NCBI GenBank assembly: GCA_025354565.1
Contig: JANXMQ010000047.1
Span: 1-37,989, forward strand
From: Akkermansiaceae bacterium
Lineage (GTDB): Bacteria; Verrucomicrobiota; Verrucomicrobiia; Verrucomicrobiales; Akkermansiaceae
Length of the DNA stretch: 37,989 nucleotides
Reading direction: 5' to 3'
Part shown: positions 1-10,100 of the stretch, in pieces
How positions within the stretch are numbered: position 1 is the stretch's first letter
Layout: each line of letters opens with the position of its first letter
The notes under the pieces: model-generated
What the model saw: the letters and a program-made list of their open reading frames with translations, nothing else
Databases searched by the model: none
What the model was told of the DNA's origin: nothing
Program-made: the position numbers and the translations under genes

Positions 1-377
1 ACTTAGAGCTAAAAACTCGACCAGTCTCAATAAGGTGGGTTTTAAGGGGGGCTATTCTCAATTCAACGCCAACTCAGGTTGATCAAAATACGTACAGCCG
101 ATTCTCAGCGCGTTAACTCGCTAAGTCCGACAGGCTGCTAGATGGATAACTTATCGTTGCCGACGTAATAGTCGCATGCTCGAAGCGCCCGAAAAGGGAG
201 CGAAGCAAGAATTCAGGGTTGTCGGCATTAACACAGAGAGCCATCGTCGCTTAATTAAATTAATGGCATGCAGGAAAATCTCCATGAATTCCTCAGACCC
301 GGACCAAGCAGCTTTCGAAGATGTGGTCTTTATAGCCGTATTTACTCAGTGAGGGGCGGAAAGCGCGAGAGTGAAGC
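1..377. other. Gene-free left edge, possibly an IS end
   Basis: I see no convincing gene here. The stretch at about 121-140 (CTAAGTCCGACAGGCTGCTA) and the A/T-rich sequence to its left resemble non-coding termini of insertion sequences, but no transposase is visible in the window and no inverted repeat can be paired. It lies downstream of the regulator stop codon at 378, and no terminator with a T-run was seen. Confidence 0.22.
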
Positions 378-1559
378 TCATTTCCTGGCCTTTTCGCGAT
401 GCTCGGTGCGATACGCGAAGGGCGTCACATCGCAACACCTCTTGAACGACTTGCTGAGGCGTTCGGCATCGCCAAGCCCGCAGGCTTCGGCAATGAAATG
501 CAGCTTGTGATCGGTGTCGCGCAGCAGTTGCATGGCGTATTCGATGCGGCGCTTCATGAGTTCCTGATAGATCGAGCGCCCGACATTCATTTCAAACCGG
601 CTGTAGAGGCCGCGCCGCGAGATACCTGAATTGCTGACCACGTCCGTGACGCTGATGTTCTCGCGGTAGTGCGCCACGATGAATCGGAGGGCCTTGGACA
701 CGTAAATGTCGGCGATTGCCACGATGTCGGTGCTCTCGCGCACCGTGACTCCCTCGGGCTTGATGCGGATGGTTGTTTCATCCAGCAGCACCCCGTCGAG
801 AACCTGGTCGAGGGCCTCGGCCGCCCGATATCCCGCCAGCCACAGGTTGTTGTTGACGCTGGACAGCGGGATGGGACCCAGCATGCTGTAGATTGGATCA
901 TTATCCACTCCGATGACCGCCACATCGTCGGGAATGCGCAGGTTGGCGGTTAGACAGGCACGGACCACATCGTTGGCTTCGGCATCATACTGCGACATTA
1001 CGGCCAGCGGCAGCGGCAGATTGACGAGCTCTGCGGATAGATTGGCAATCAATTTGAGATATTGGTCTCGATCTATGAAATCTGTTTTGCTCTTGGGGAC
1101 GAAGTCCAGCTTGAAAAACTTCTTACCTGCCATCTCGATGACCTTGCGGAAGCCCTGCATTCGTTCCTGCACCACCGGGAATGAGCTCACACAAAAGAAC
1201 GCGAAATTATTGAATCCGCGGCTGAGCAGGTGTTCGGCGGCCTGCGCCCCGATCATCTCATTGTCCGGCATCACCCGGCACCGGATGAGCGGCGATTTAA
1301 GCGGCCCAAGGTTCACCACCGGAACGCCCTTTTCCTCGATCAGGCGGATCAGCGGCTGCTCATCCGGGTCAATGATCATGGTAATGATTCCATCGCCACT
1401 CCAGTGGGTCGGGATGATACCGCTGTGGCACATGTTGTCGTCGAGAATCCAGTTGGCCTTTTTGGCGTATTCCGCGACTCCCTGGTTGATCGCCGCCACG
1501 TTCCAGCCCAACGCCAGCAGCACGCTCCGCCGCGCCAGGCGCTGCTGTAGGATTTTCAT
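378..1559 (-). CDS. XylR-type transcriptional regulator (LacI-like sensor plus AraC HTH)
   Basis: This is a cytoplasmic DNA-binding regulator. With the start at 1559 it is 393 residues, the usual length of the XylR family. Residues about 8-280 form a LacI-type periplasmic-binding-protein fold (RRSVLLALGW start, later DDVAVIGVDNDP, the classic 'GxDN/D' sugar-binding strand). The last 100 residues form an AraC-type double helix-turn-helix (KALRFIVAHYRENISVTDV, then ISRRGLYSRF and FIAEACGLGD). The frame stays open upstream to 1874, but 1559 is preferred because GAGGA lies 7 nt ahead of that ATG and homology begins there; ATG at 1592 is the alternative. It is divergent from the GH31 gene at 2203, which suggests the two share control. 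Family members bind a sugar and switch on catabolic genes; the actual ligand is unknown, and rhamnose or xylose-like sugars are guesses from context. Confidence 0.9.
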   Translation of the reverse strand: MKILQQRLARRSVLLALGWNVAAINQGVAEYAKKANWILDDNMCHSGIIPTHWSGDGIITMIIDPDEQPLIRLIEEKGVPVVNLGPLKSPLIRCRVMPDNEMIGAQAAEHLLSRGFNNFAFFCVSSFPVVQERMQGFRKVIEMAGKKFFKLDFVPKSKTDFIDRDQYLKLIANLSAELVNLPLPLAVMSQYDAEANDVVRACLTANLRIPDDVAVIGVDNDPIYSMLGPIPLSSVNNNLWLAGYRAAEALDQVLDGVLLDETTIRIKPEGVTVRESTDIVAIADIYVSKALRFIVAHYRENISVTDVVSNSGISRRGLYSRFEMNVGRSIYQELMKRRIEYAMQLLRDTDHKLHFIAEACGLGDAERLSKSFKRCCDVTPFAYRTEHREKARK

Positions 1560-1760
1560 GCGCTCGTCCTCGGGCGCGGCCGAGCCTTTCATGACCCGGC
1601 TTTTTTGCGGCGCACGCGGAGCCTTATCACGGATTCTTTGAGGCGCTTTCACGAGGTGATGGGATAGTGTGGGTCTGCGCCGACAGGTGGCGCGGCATCT
1701 CCTGGACGTGCCAGACAGCCTTGTTGTTGGAATGAAGGAAAATCCCTCCCGAGGCAACCA

Positions 1761-1852
1761 TTTTGCACAAAACGCCGAATTATTGCACGCAGCCGCCAAG
1801 TGGCAGCAAGGGGGCGGGACAAAACGCCGTTCGCTTTGCACGATCTGCCATT
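1761..1852 (+). promoter_or_regulatory. Two candidate XylR-family operator sites
   Basis: TTTTGCACAAAACGCC starts at 1761 and TTTGCACGATCTGCCATT spans 1835-1852. The second matches sites at 10730-10747 and 18249-18266 at 17 of 18 positions. A further TTGCAC follows the first site by 20 bp (1783-1788), a direct-repeat spacing typical of AraC-type half-sites. The pair lies between the divergent regulator and GH31 genes. Assignment to this regulator is inference. Confidence 0.55.
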
Positions 1853-1890
1853 CCCAGGCGCGGCGGAGTTGCATACGGTTTTGGCATCGG

Positions 1891-2178
1891 ATGAAAGCAC
1901 AACACGCGGGTTGCGGGAATCAGCGGATCATCGCACTGCCCGGCAGTGCCGGTGCGGGCGCTCGGGTCGTCACCAGCAATGAAATGCTGCAACGCGTGTT
2001 CGATGGGATGGAACATTTTTCCCGGATGAATGGCGTTTATGTTTCCCGGGACTGCGTGGTGTGGAACGGCCTGTCAGTCGGGGACGGCCAGATGTTGGAA
2101 TACAGCCAGACTTGGCAGGTTCACAGCGTCCAAGGCGGCACAATCAAGCTCATGCCAAGCGCCCCGTTTTTCAACTAA
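1891..2178 (+). CDS. Possible small hypothetical protein (95 aa)
   Basis: An open frame of 95 codons with GC-rich third positions similar to neighbouring genes lies just ahead of the GH31 gene. It ends 24 nt before that gene's start. The central part (QRVFDGMEHFSRMNGVYVSR) looks protein-like, but I recognise no family. There is no Shine-Dalgarno sequence, signal peptide or membrane segment. It may be a real small gene, the 3' end of an eroded gene, or chance open frame in the GH31 leader. The frame stays open upstream to 1669, so the start is uncertain. Confidence 0.28.
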   Translation: MKAQHAGCGNQRIIALPGSAGAGARVVTSNEMLQRVFDGMEHFSRMNGVYVSRDCVVWNGLSVGDGQMLEYSQTWQVHSVQGGTIKLMPSAPFFN

Positions 2179-2202
2179 CCTATTTCCCGATCCACCACCT
2201 CC

Positions 2203-4920
2203 ATGAAGAATCCCTCATATCTAGCAATCCGCCTGCTACTGCCGCTCTTGTTCTGTCAACCATGCCTGCATGCCGCAGCGCCCGGCGAGGACAAGCCTGC
2301 GAAGAATTCCTCCTGCGAGCAGATTGCCGATGGCATCTGGCGCATCCGGCTCGGCAAACCCGAGGCCTTGAGTCCGACCCGGTTCCGCAGTGGAGAAATC
2401 CAAATGCAGTCGCTCAAGAAAATGGGCGGGCCCCAGGAGTCGCCGATCCAGCCCGGGGACATCCTCTATCAAGTGTCTGCGCGCGGCTGTGCGGTGACCT
2501 TGCCGATGAACGCCAGCGAGCGGATCTACGGGCTGGGTCTCAGCGCGCGAGGGTTCGACAAGACCAACACGCGGCAGAAGATGATTCCTTCCGACAGCCC
2601 CGAGGTGGATGGTGGGCCGTCGCATGCTCCCGTGCCATTCTATGTTTCCACCTCTGGCTACGGGGTGTTCGTGGACACCGCGCGCTACGCGGCCTTCAAT
2701 GTGGGCAACACCTCGCCGCTGGAAGCCGCTGATGCCGGGGCGGCCGGCGGCATCGCGCTGTCCACCGAGGATCTCTACAAGGCGCGCACCCTTAGCAAGC
2801 GCAACATGCTGGTTGATATTCCCGCCGCGCAAGGAGTAGATCTCTATATCTTTGCCGGCCCGCAAATGGTGGATGCGGTCCGAAGGTATAACTTGTTTTC
2901 CGGCGGGGGCACCATGCCACCGCTGTGGGGCCTTGGCATTTCGTATCGCGGCAAGAGCGATTTCACCGCCCAGGATAGCTTGGCGCTCGCCAAATCGTTC
3001 CGCGAGCAGGGCATCCCGTGCGATCTGTGGGGCTTGGAGCCCGGTTGGCAAACGGCGGCCTATCCCTGTTCATTTGTGTGGGACAAAAAGCGCTTCCCGG
3101 ATCCTGCCGGGTTCGTCAAGGAAATGGCCAACATGGGCATGAGGCTGTGCCCGTGGGAGCATTGCTTCACCCGCTCGGACTCCCCGATTTATAATGACCT
3201 CAAGCCGTTAAGCGGCAGCTACCGGGTGTGGGATGGACTGGTGCCGGATTTCGCCATGCCGCAGGCCCGCAATATTTTCATCGCGCAACACGATAAGGAA
3301 CTGTTTTCGCTCGGCTTGCAGGGCGGCATGAAACTCGATGAGTGCGACCACCAGCCGTATGCGGCCAACCCATGGTCCTTCCCCGAGGCCAGCCAGTTTT
3401 CATCCGGCCTGGACGGCGAGCAGATGCACTCGTTGTTAGGGGTGCTTTACCAGCAAACGATGCTCGAGCCATTCACCCGCCGCAACCTCCGTATGTGGGG
3501 GCTCGTCAGGCAAACTCATGCCCTCGCCGGGCCGCTGCCCTATGTGATCTATTCGGACAGCTATGACCACCGATCCTACATCCGCGCCCTCGCCAACCAA
3601 GGGTTCTGCGGGTTGCTGTGGGTACCGGAAATCCGCGACACCGCCACGGTCGAAGACCTCTACCGGCGCGTCCAAACAGTGATCTTTTCTCCGCAGGCGC
3701 TCATCAACCCGTGGTATATGAAACTCCCGCCCTGGCTCCAGATCAACATGGACAAGAGCAATGCCGGAGAGTTGATGCCCGAGCATGCTGAGGCGACCGC
3801 CGTTATCAAAAAGCTCTTCGAACTGCGCATGAGCCTGATCCCCTACTTTTACTCGGCCTTCAATGACTACCGTCTAACGGGAACACCACCCATCCGCGCA
3901 ATGGTGATGGACTGGCCGGCCGATCCGGCCACCTACGCTTTGGACGATCAATTCATGTTCGGCCCCTCACTGCTGGTGGCACCAATGATTGCCGGCCAAA
4001 GCAAGCGCGCGGTGTATCTGCCGACCGGAACATGGCATGACTTCTGGAGCGACGAAGCGTTCGCGGGCGGTCGCACCATCGAGGTGACCAAGCCGTTTGA
4101 CCAGGTGCCGGTGTTTGTGAAGGACAACTGCCTGCTGCCGCTGGCGGTGCCGTTGCAGCACGTCACCAGGGACTCGGTCTTTGATCTAACGGTGCGGGTG
4201 TATGGGAAAACCCCGCAACCGATGGTTCTGTTTGAGGACGACGGCGAATCCAACGACTACCTCGCGGGCAAGCAGTCGCGCGTCACCCTGAGCTGGGCGA
4301 ATGGTGGCGGGCATGTCGAACGGGCTGGAGGATACACCGGTGCGGCGCGCATCAAGGTGAGCCAATGGACGCCCGTCCAATCCGGCGCGGCGCAGGGCGG
4401 AAACCAAATCATGGCCAATGGCGATTTCGCGGCCAACGCGGCGGATTTTTCCGCCAAGGATGCCACCGGTTACGTCAGCCAGTGCAAGCCGATCACGGGC
4501 TGGTTGGCCAGCGATGCCAGCCGCGTCGGGCTGCAGCCGTTGGTCAACGGCCTCAGCAACATGGGACCCAAATCCTACGCGGGTGTCAGCCACTATGCGT
4601 TCATCCAGACCGCGGGCAACCAAATCTCCCAGCCACTCACCCTAACACCCGGTGTCCGCTATGCCATCCGCTTCCAGTATGCGGCGCGTGACCTTGCGGA
4701 TGCCACCAGCCCGCCCACGCAAGTGCTGAGGGCCAGCGTCAGCAGCGGGAGTTCGCCCCTAATCACCAAAGATCTGGTGGGCTCCACCGCCGGGTTTGCC
4801 AGCGAGACACTTGAGTTCACCGCTGCGGAAGGTTCCGCGACGCTGGTGTTTGCCAACGCGAGCGGCGCCGGCGAATCGTGCGTGACCGTGGCCGCCGTCT
4901 CAATCACACCGGGAAAATAA
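2203..4920 (+). CDS. Secreted glycoside hydrolase family 31 with extra C-terminal module
   Basis: This 905-residue retaining alpha-glycosidase is exported by a signal peptide (MKNPSYLAIRLLLPLLFCQP, likely cleaved after HAAA). The GH31 N-terminal beta-sandwich contains HAPVPFYVSTSGYGVFVDTA near residues 143-162. The barrel carries GGMKLDECD with D379 as probable nucleophile and YSDSYD with D452 as probable acid/base, 73 residues apart as expected for GH31. The distal beta-domains follow (VYLPTGTWHDFWSDE and PVFVKDNCLLPLA). Residues about 730-905 form an additional jelly-roll-like module (IMANGDFAANA, then SYAGVSHYAFIQT), probably carbohydrate binding. GH31 includes alpha-xylosidases, alpha-glucosidases and alpha-galactosidases, and the motif KLDE rather than WxDMNE or KTDFGE prevents a substrate call. 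The related enzyme at 22283-24928 shares this variant. It is divergent from the regulator and probably controlled by it. Confidence 0.9.
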   Translation: MKNPSYLAIRLLLPLLFCQPCLHAAAPGEDKPAKNSSCEQIADGIWRIRLGKPEALSPTRFRSGEIQMQSLKKMGGPQESPIQPGDILYQVSARGCAVTLPMNASERIYGLGLSARGFDKTNTRQKMIPSDSPEVDGGPSHAPVPFYVSTSGYGVFVDTARYAAFNVGNTSPLEAADAGAAGGIALSTEDLYKARTLSKRNMLVDIPAAQGVDLYIFAGPQMVDAVRRYNLFSGGGTMPPLWGLGISYRGKSDFTAQDSLALAKSFREQGIPCDLWGLEPGWQTAAYPCSFVWDKKRFPDPAGFVKEMANMGMRLCPWEHCFTRSDSPIYNDLKPLSGSYRVWDGLVPDFAMPQARNIFIAQHDKELFSLGLQGGMKLDECDHQPYAANPWSFPEASQFSSGLDGEQMHSLLGVLYQQTMLEPFTRRNLRMWGLVRQTHALAGPLPYVIYSDSYDHRSYIRALANQGFCGLLWVPEIRDTATVEDLYRRVQTVIFSPQALINPWYMKLPPWLQINMDKSNAGELMPEHAEATAVIKKLFELRMSLIPYFYSAFNDYRLTGTPPIRAMVMDWPADPATYALDDQFMFGPSLLVAPMIAGQSKRAVYLPTGTWHDFWSDEAFAGGRTIEVTKPFDQVPVFVKDNCLLPLAVPLQHVTRDSVFDLTVRVYGKTPQPMVLFEDDGESNDYLAGKQSRVTLSWANGGGHVERAGGYTGAARIKVSQWTPVQSGAAQGGNQIMANGDFAANAADFSAKDATGYVSQCKPITGWLASDASRVGLQPLVNGLSNMGPKSYAGVSHYAFIQTAGNQISQPLTLTPGVRYAIRFQYAARDLADATSPPTQVLRASVSSGSSPLITKDLVGSTAGFASETLEFTAAEGSATLVFANASGAGESCVTVAAVSITPGK

Positions 4921-5265
4921 TCCAATGCCACGTCGGACCGCTTCCAGCCGAGCCAAGTCGCTGCCGATGGACACCATAGGGTCCCGGGCGAATCGTAGTG
5001 CGCCCCTCCATGATTTTCATATATTGCACCTTGTAGTTCCGGCCAAAGCCATGGCGCCGAATACCGCTGAGGCTGCCGCCAGATGCCGCCCGCCTAATCG
5101 TCGTTTGTCCGGCTGGAGTTGGTGCGGTTGTGCGGGCTAACGGGGTGAAGGACATGCACGATTTCGCGCACGGAAGGTTGGGAAATAGGGAGTGTAATGG
5201 TGTTTGAAGGTGATAGTTCTCCCCTCACGCCAATCGGGCACTCCTCATTCACCCTTCCTTTTTGA
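4921..5265. other. Intergenic stretch, no gene identified
   Basis: These 345 bases separate the convergent GH31 gene and the PEP-CTERM pseudogene. Short open frames occur on both strands, but none resembles a known protein or shows a ribosome binding site. I see no hairpin with a T-run that would act as a clear intrinsic terminator for either gene. Confidence 0.4.
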
Positions 5266-7035
5266 TCAGTGACGCCGCCGGCGCAGCACGGCGAGCATGC
5301 CGAATCCACCGAGCAGTGCGGCGACGTTGGGCTCGGGGACGACGGTGAGATTCACCTGATTTGCAATCGAAGTATCGACCGACCAAGAAAGCCCTGCGCC
5401 TAAGCCCGGCAAGCTGCCTAATGCGAGGGTGTTGTCGGACAGAACGCCAGTGTAGTCGAACAAGCGCCACGCATCACCGGTGGTAGCACCCAGGAAATCG
5501 CCGCTGGTGGCCGTGACGTTGAGAATCCCATCGAGAGTGAAGGCGGAAATTCCCGTAACGAGGTCGTTGATGCCACTGCCAACTGCCTGGTTGGTAGGAT
5601 CGAAGTCAAAGTTGAGTATGCTGGTATTGTTGAGGCCAAGCGTGGGGGTGATGCCTGCAAGCGTCAAGGTGCCGACTCCGGTGACGCCTGGGGAAAGGGT
5701 TGCCCCACCTTGGATCAGTGTCGCGCCCACCGTGCCGGAGCCGGCGAGGGTGGCTCCGGAGGAAACGGTGGTGAGGATGCTGGTGGAGCTATTGCCATGT
5801 ACCACTATACTGCTACGCGTCAAGATTTGTGATTTTGCGCTATAAGGAGTGGCGACCTTATTGTCGCCTCTTTGCCGTCAACATGAAAGAAAGGGACAAT
5901 AAGGTCCCTTCTCCTTATTCCACAAATCCTGATGCGCGGCAGTATAACTTTCCACCAGTGACGTTTGTCGCGCCGGTGTAGGTGTTTGCGCCGGAGAGGG
6001 TGAATGTGCCGCTGCCGGATTTGACGAGCGCGATGTTATCACCGCCAGCACTCTGGCCCGTTGCTACGGCGGCTGTGTTTACGCCGATGACGCCGCTGAA
6101 GCTGCTGTTTGCGCTGCCATTGATCGTGAGGGTGGACTGGCTGCCGCCGCGGTTGGTGACGAAGCTACCCAAGCCGCCCGCGCCTGCGGTGCGGTTAAGG
6201 CCGGCAAGGGTCTGATTCTGGCCGTTGAGATCGAGCACGGCGTTATTGCCGCCCTGAGTGCTGCTGTCTTCCAGCGTCAAGACTGTCCCGCTGGGCTATG
6301 CGCCTCCAAGAAGGTGCGGCGTCATGCCTTTCCCAGACGTAGAGCTTTCCGCCGCCGGTAACCTGACCGTTGATGACCATGCTGTTCCATGATCCGCCAC
6401 CTGTGCCGATGCGGCTGTCGCCCGCCAGGGTAATGCTGCCATTGAGCGTGACCAGACCGGCACCGCCGTCCTGATTGATGGCCCCGCGGTTTTGGGCCGG
6501 CCCCATACTGTTAAGGACGAAGTTATTGGCGATCGTCGCGCCGTTATTCGTCCAAATTGTAAACGAGGAATTGTTCGACGAACCCGTGCCGTCCACCGTG
6601 ACCGTGCCGCTGCTCACACTGCCGCCTACGTCGTATTGCACCAACACAGTGCCAGCCTTGATGGTGAACGCACCGCTCCCGGTGATCGCATTGCTCCCCA
6701 CCACGTTCAAACCGCTGGTATTGTTCCAGACCAGCGTGGCGTTGTTGGTCACGGTGCCAGTGCCATACGAACCGGTGCTGCCGCCCTTGCCGATCTGCAG
6801 CGTGCCGGCGGTGATCGTCGTGCCGCCGGAGTAGCTGTTCGCGCCCGAAAGGACCATCGTGCCGCCACCGTTCTTTTGCAGGCCACCGGTGCCGATCAAA
6901 GTGCCGGTGACGTTGAGATCGACTGCGCCAGAACCAGCGTTCACGGTGAACGTGACGGTGGGAACGGCGAGGTTGACATTCTGGGCACTAATCAAAGAAG
7001 CCGTCCCGCCCGCCGACGATGTGAAGGTATTAAGG
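5266..7035 (-). pseudogene. Broken autotransporter beta-strand-repeat protein with PEP-CTERM tail
   Basis: A partial, mosaic paralogue of the gene at 7134-10574, lacking the 5' end and signal peptide. Homology begins at about 7033 (TFTSSAGGTASLISAQ) and corresponds to 9660-9480, 9060-8776 and 8230-7900 of the intact gene. Three lesions are visible. About 500 bases are missing near 6300-6340, with a frame change. A TAG at about 6296-6298 replaces the Leu codon of GGALPSGT. The 137-bp element at 5808-5944 shifts the frame. The 3' end encodes VPEPNVAALLGGFGMLAVLRRRRH-type sequence, that is a PEP motif, a hydrophobic helix and an arginine cluster, the exosortase sorting signal. The intact paralogue has a different C-terminus, so this was a separately anchored surface protein. 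Its frame from 7035 is the same as that of the upstream gene, separated by one TGA. Confidence 0.85.
5808..5944. mobile_element. 137-bp MITE with TA target duplication
   Basis: The terminal inverted repeats start TACTGC (5808) and end GCAGTA (5944). The match extends inward over 24 positions with four differences, all transitions (5808-5831 against 5921-5944). TA flanks both ends (5806-5807 and 5945-5946). A second inverted block, ATAAGGAG (5842-5849) against its complement (5911-5918), is followed on each side by a small hairpin: GGCGAC-6nt-GTCGCC (5851-5868) and GGGAC-6nt-GTCCC (5893-5908). There is no coding capacity. TA duplication is typical of the IS630/Tc1/mariner superfamily, so this is probably a MITE mobilised by such a transposase. 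Removing 5806-5944 (element plus one TA) rejoins the host gene in frame as GGKLVVHGNSS. Confidence 0.85.
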
Positions 7036-7133
7036 AGGTGGATGCCGCAGGTGCTGAGGGCGGCGCCTTCCGGGGCATCGGAAAGGGCACCAGTATTAAG
7101 GGGGCTGGTTGAGAGATACCGGGTTATTGGGAA

Positions 7134-10100
7134 TCAGGGTGCCGGAGTCACCACGAGGCGGGCGAATTTTTTCGCATCCGGGGCGCGCGGCACGGTGAGG
7201 GTGACGGTGTCGTAGCCGACAGAGGTATTCTTGAGCACGGTGACGCCGGGATTGTTCGCCTGCGCGGTGCCGGGAACATTGTAGCTGTCCGGCCAGGTGC
7301 TTAGGTTGGTGCCGACCTGAATTGCCACGCTGGTGGTGCCGTCGATCGAGGCTTGGGACCGTTGGAAGGTGAAGACTAGGTTGGCACCGCTGATAGAGAC
7401 GGCAGGCAGTTTGGAGAGGTCGTTGGTGTCCTTGGTGCCACCGAGGACGTATTCCACGCCGTTGCTCACGCCATCGCCGTCGTAGTCTGCACCGGGAGTG
7501 CCGGTCGGCGCGTTGATGGCTTTCCACGAGGCGTATCCGGAGGTGGAGTCAACAAGGAAGCCGCTTGAATCCAGAGCGACAGCGCCGCCGCCGGGTTTCG
7601 TGATTTTTGCGAGTTGCCCGGCGGTCAGGCCGGTAGCGCCAGTGCCAAAGCGGAGGGAGGAGCCGGAGACGTAGGTGCCGGTGAGGGTGAGCGTGCCGCT
7701 CCATGAAAGCAAATGACTGTCTGCAAAGGCCAAGGCGGCACCGCTGCCCAGATGGATGACGCCACTGCCCGAGACGGCCAGCGTACCGACGGTGTCGGTG
7801 AAGGTAGCGGCATCAAGGGAGGCGGTGCCGATAGTGATTTGGGTTCCGTTAGGGAGGATGTCGCTCGCGCCAAGAGCGAGGGTGCCGCCGTTCACGGTGG
7901 TTGCGCCGGTGTAGGTGTTCGCGCCGGAGAGGGTGAATGTGGCGCTGCCGGATTTGACGAGCGCGATGTTATTGCCGCCAGCACTCTGGCCCGTTGCTCC
8001 GGCGGCGGTGTTCACGCCGATGACGCCGCTGAAGCTGCTGTCTGCGCTGCCATTGATCGTGAGGGTGGACTGGCTGCCGCCACTGTTGGTCACGAAGCTG
8101 CCTAGCCCGCCAGCACCGGCAACGCGGTTCAGGCCGGCAAGGGTCTGGCTGTTGCCGTTAAGATCAAACACGGCGTTATTTCCGCCGACAAAGCTCTGAT
8201 CTTCCAGCGTCAAGACCGTCCCGCTCGGAAGCGCGCCGCCGTTGAGTGTGAGATAGGAGTTCGCGGAGCCGTCGCCACGGACGAGCACGCTGCCGGTGAA
8301 AGTGCTCGCGGAGCCGCCGAGCCCCCAATACTGCGTGTGCCCCGGAATGGCGCCGCCAGCCTCAAAGGTCAGGTTGCCCGTGCCGCCGATAGGGTTGCTG
8401 AAATTCGTCGTCCCACCAGCGCTGTAGCCGCGAAGCTTCGCGTCACCGGACAGGGTGACGGTGCCGGAGAACGTGGCCGTTTGTCCGTCGTTGTGGAAAA
8501 CCATCGTGCCGTTGCCGTAGCCGTAGTTGGTGCTCCCCGGATTGCCGCCGCCGCCGAGGGTGAAGTTGTTCGGGATCGTGCCGCTCACCTCGTCCAGCAG
8601 CAACTGGCTGTCCGTGCCGGTAATGGTCACCGCGCCGGTGCCGAGAGAGGCGGCATTGCTGATGCTCAGCCGACCCTGCTCGATCTCCGTGCCGCCGGAG
8701 TAATTATTCGCGCCGCTGGTCAGTGTGAGCTGGGTGGAGGGTGACGCAAATGGGCTCTCATACACGAAGAGTTTACCACCGCCGGTGACTTGGCCGTTGA
8801 TGACCATGCTGTTCCACGAGCCGCCGCCGACGCCGATACGGCTGTTACCCGCGAGCGTGATGCTGCCATTCAGCGTGACCAGTCCCGCGCCGCCGTCCTG
8901 ATTGATGGCCCCGCGGAGTTGTTCCGGCCCCATGCTGTTGAGGACGAAGTTGTTGGCGAGCGTCGCGCCATTGCCCGCCCAGATCATATACGAGGAACTG
9001 TTCGACGAACCAGTGCCGTCCACGGTGATCGTGCTGCTGCTGACGCTCCCGCCGGTGTCGTAATTCACGAACACGATGCCAGCCTTGATCGTCGTCGCGC
9101 CGCTGTAAGTGTTCGCGCCGGTGAGCGTCAGGGTGCCGTTTCCGGTTTTCGTCAACCCGCCGACGTAATAAAACTGGTTGCTTTGCGTGAGTGAGGCTCC
9201 GCCCGCGACATTGATCGTGGCAGTGGTAATGAAGGCGATGGCTGTCTTGAGAGTGCTGTTGCCACTCAGAACGCGCAGCGCGCCGTTTCCGCCCACACCC
9301 GCACCGTAGAGGTGCATGTGCTCGTCGATGCTCAGGCTGCCGTCGATTTCCAAGGTCGCCCCGTCTCTGACGAAAGTCATCGTGTTGCCATCGAAGCCGC
9401 CGACGCCGAGGCCGCTGCTGTTTTGGATCCGCAGCGTGCCCTGCTGGATGTCGGTCTGGCCGCTGTAGCTGTTCGCGCCGGAAAGGACCATCGTGCCGCC
9501 CCCGTTCTTTTGCAGGCCGTTGCCGATCAAAGTGCCGGTGACGTTGAGATCGACCGCGCCAGGACCATCGTTCACGGTGAACGTGACGGTAGAAGCAGCG
9601 AGGCTGACATTCTGGGCACTAATCAACGAAGCTGTCCCGCCCGCCGACGATGTGAAGGTTTGCGTTCCACCGCCTAGGTAGAACGTTCCGAAGCCCGGAT
9701 AGCCAGCGTCGGCTGAGGTGAGTGAGCCGCCCACCACGTTCAAGTTGTAAGGCATCGAGACGACTTGGCCGGCACCGACCTTCAGGGTGCCCCCCTCGTT
9801 GACCTGCAGCGTATCTCCGCCGTGGTTTGTATAGCCCAAGGCGTTAAATGCATTGGCCAGAAGCGTGCCGCCACTGTTCACCGTAATATTGCTGCCGATA
9901 GCGAGTGTGCCATTGGCACTATTGGCATATTTTAGTTCCAGCGTGCCGCCATTGACGGTGGTCGTGCCGGTGTAGGTGTTCGCGCCAGTGAGCGTCTGCG
10001 TGCCGGTGCCTTCTTTCGTGAGGCTCAGGGAGCCACCATCCACCGCGCTGTTGCCAGCGATGCTTCCAGTGAATGTCCCGCTGCCGCCATTGACTCCGAG

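Noticed and set aside
242-370. Short frames near the left edge as genes
   Set aside because: They are small, lack ribosome binding sites and resemble no family.
913-1641. 242-codon plus-strand frame opposite the regulator
   Set aside because: It is an antisense shadow of the LacI-like domain of the regulator and shows no protein family.
1933-1949. 17-bp palindrome GCACTGCCCGGCAGTGC as a LacI-type operator
   Set aside because: A palindrome with eight-base arms is expected by chance about once in a window of this size, and no second copy exists.
7134-7136. Readthrough of TGA (for example selenocysteine) joining the two beta-strand-repeat genes
   Set aside because: The upstream protein ends with the normal family C-terminus, the following sequence is non-homologous linker, and no SECIS-like hairpin was seen; the shared frame is most simply chance.
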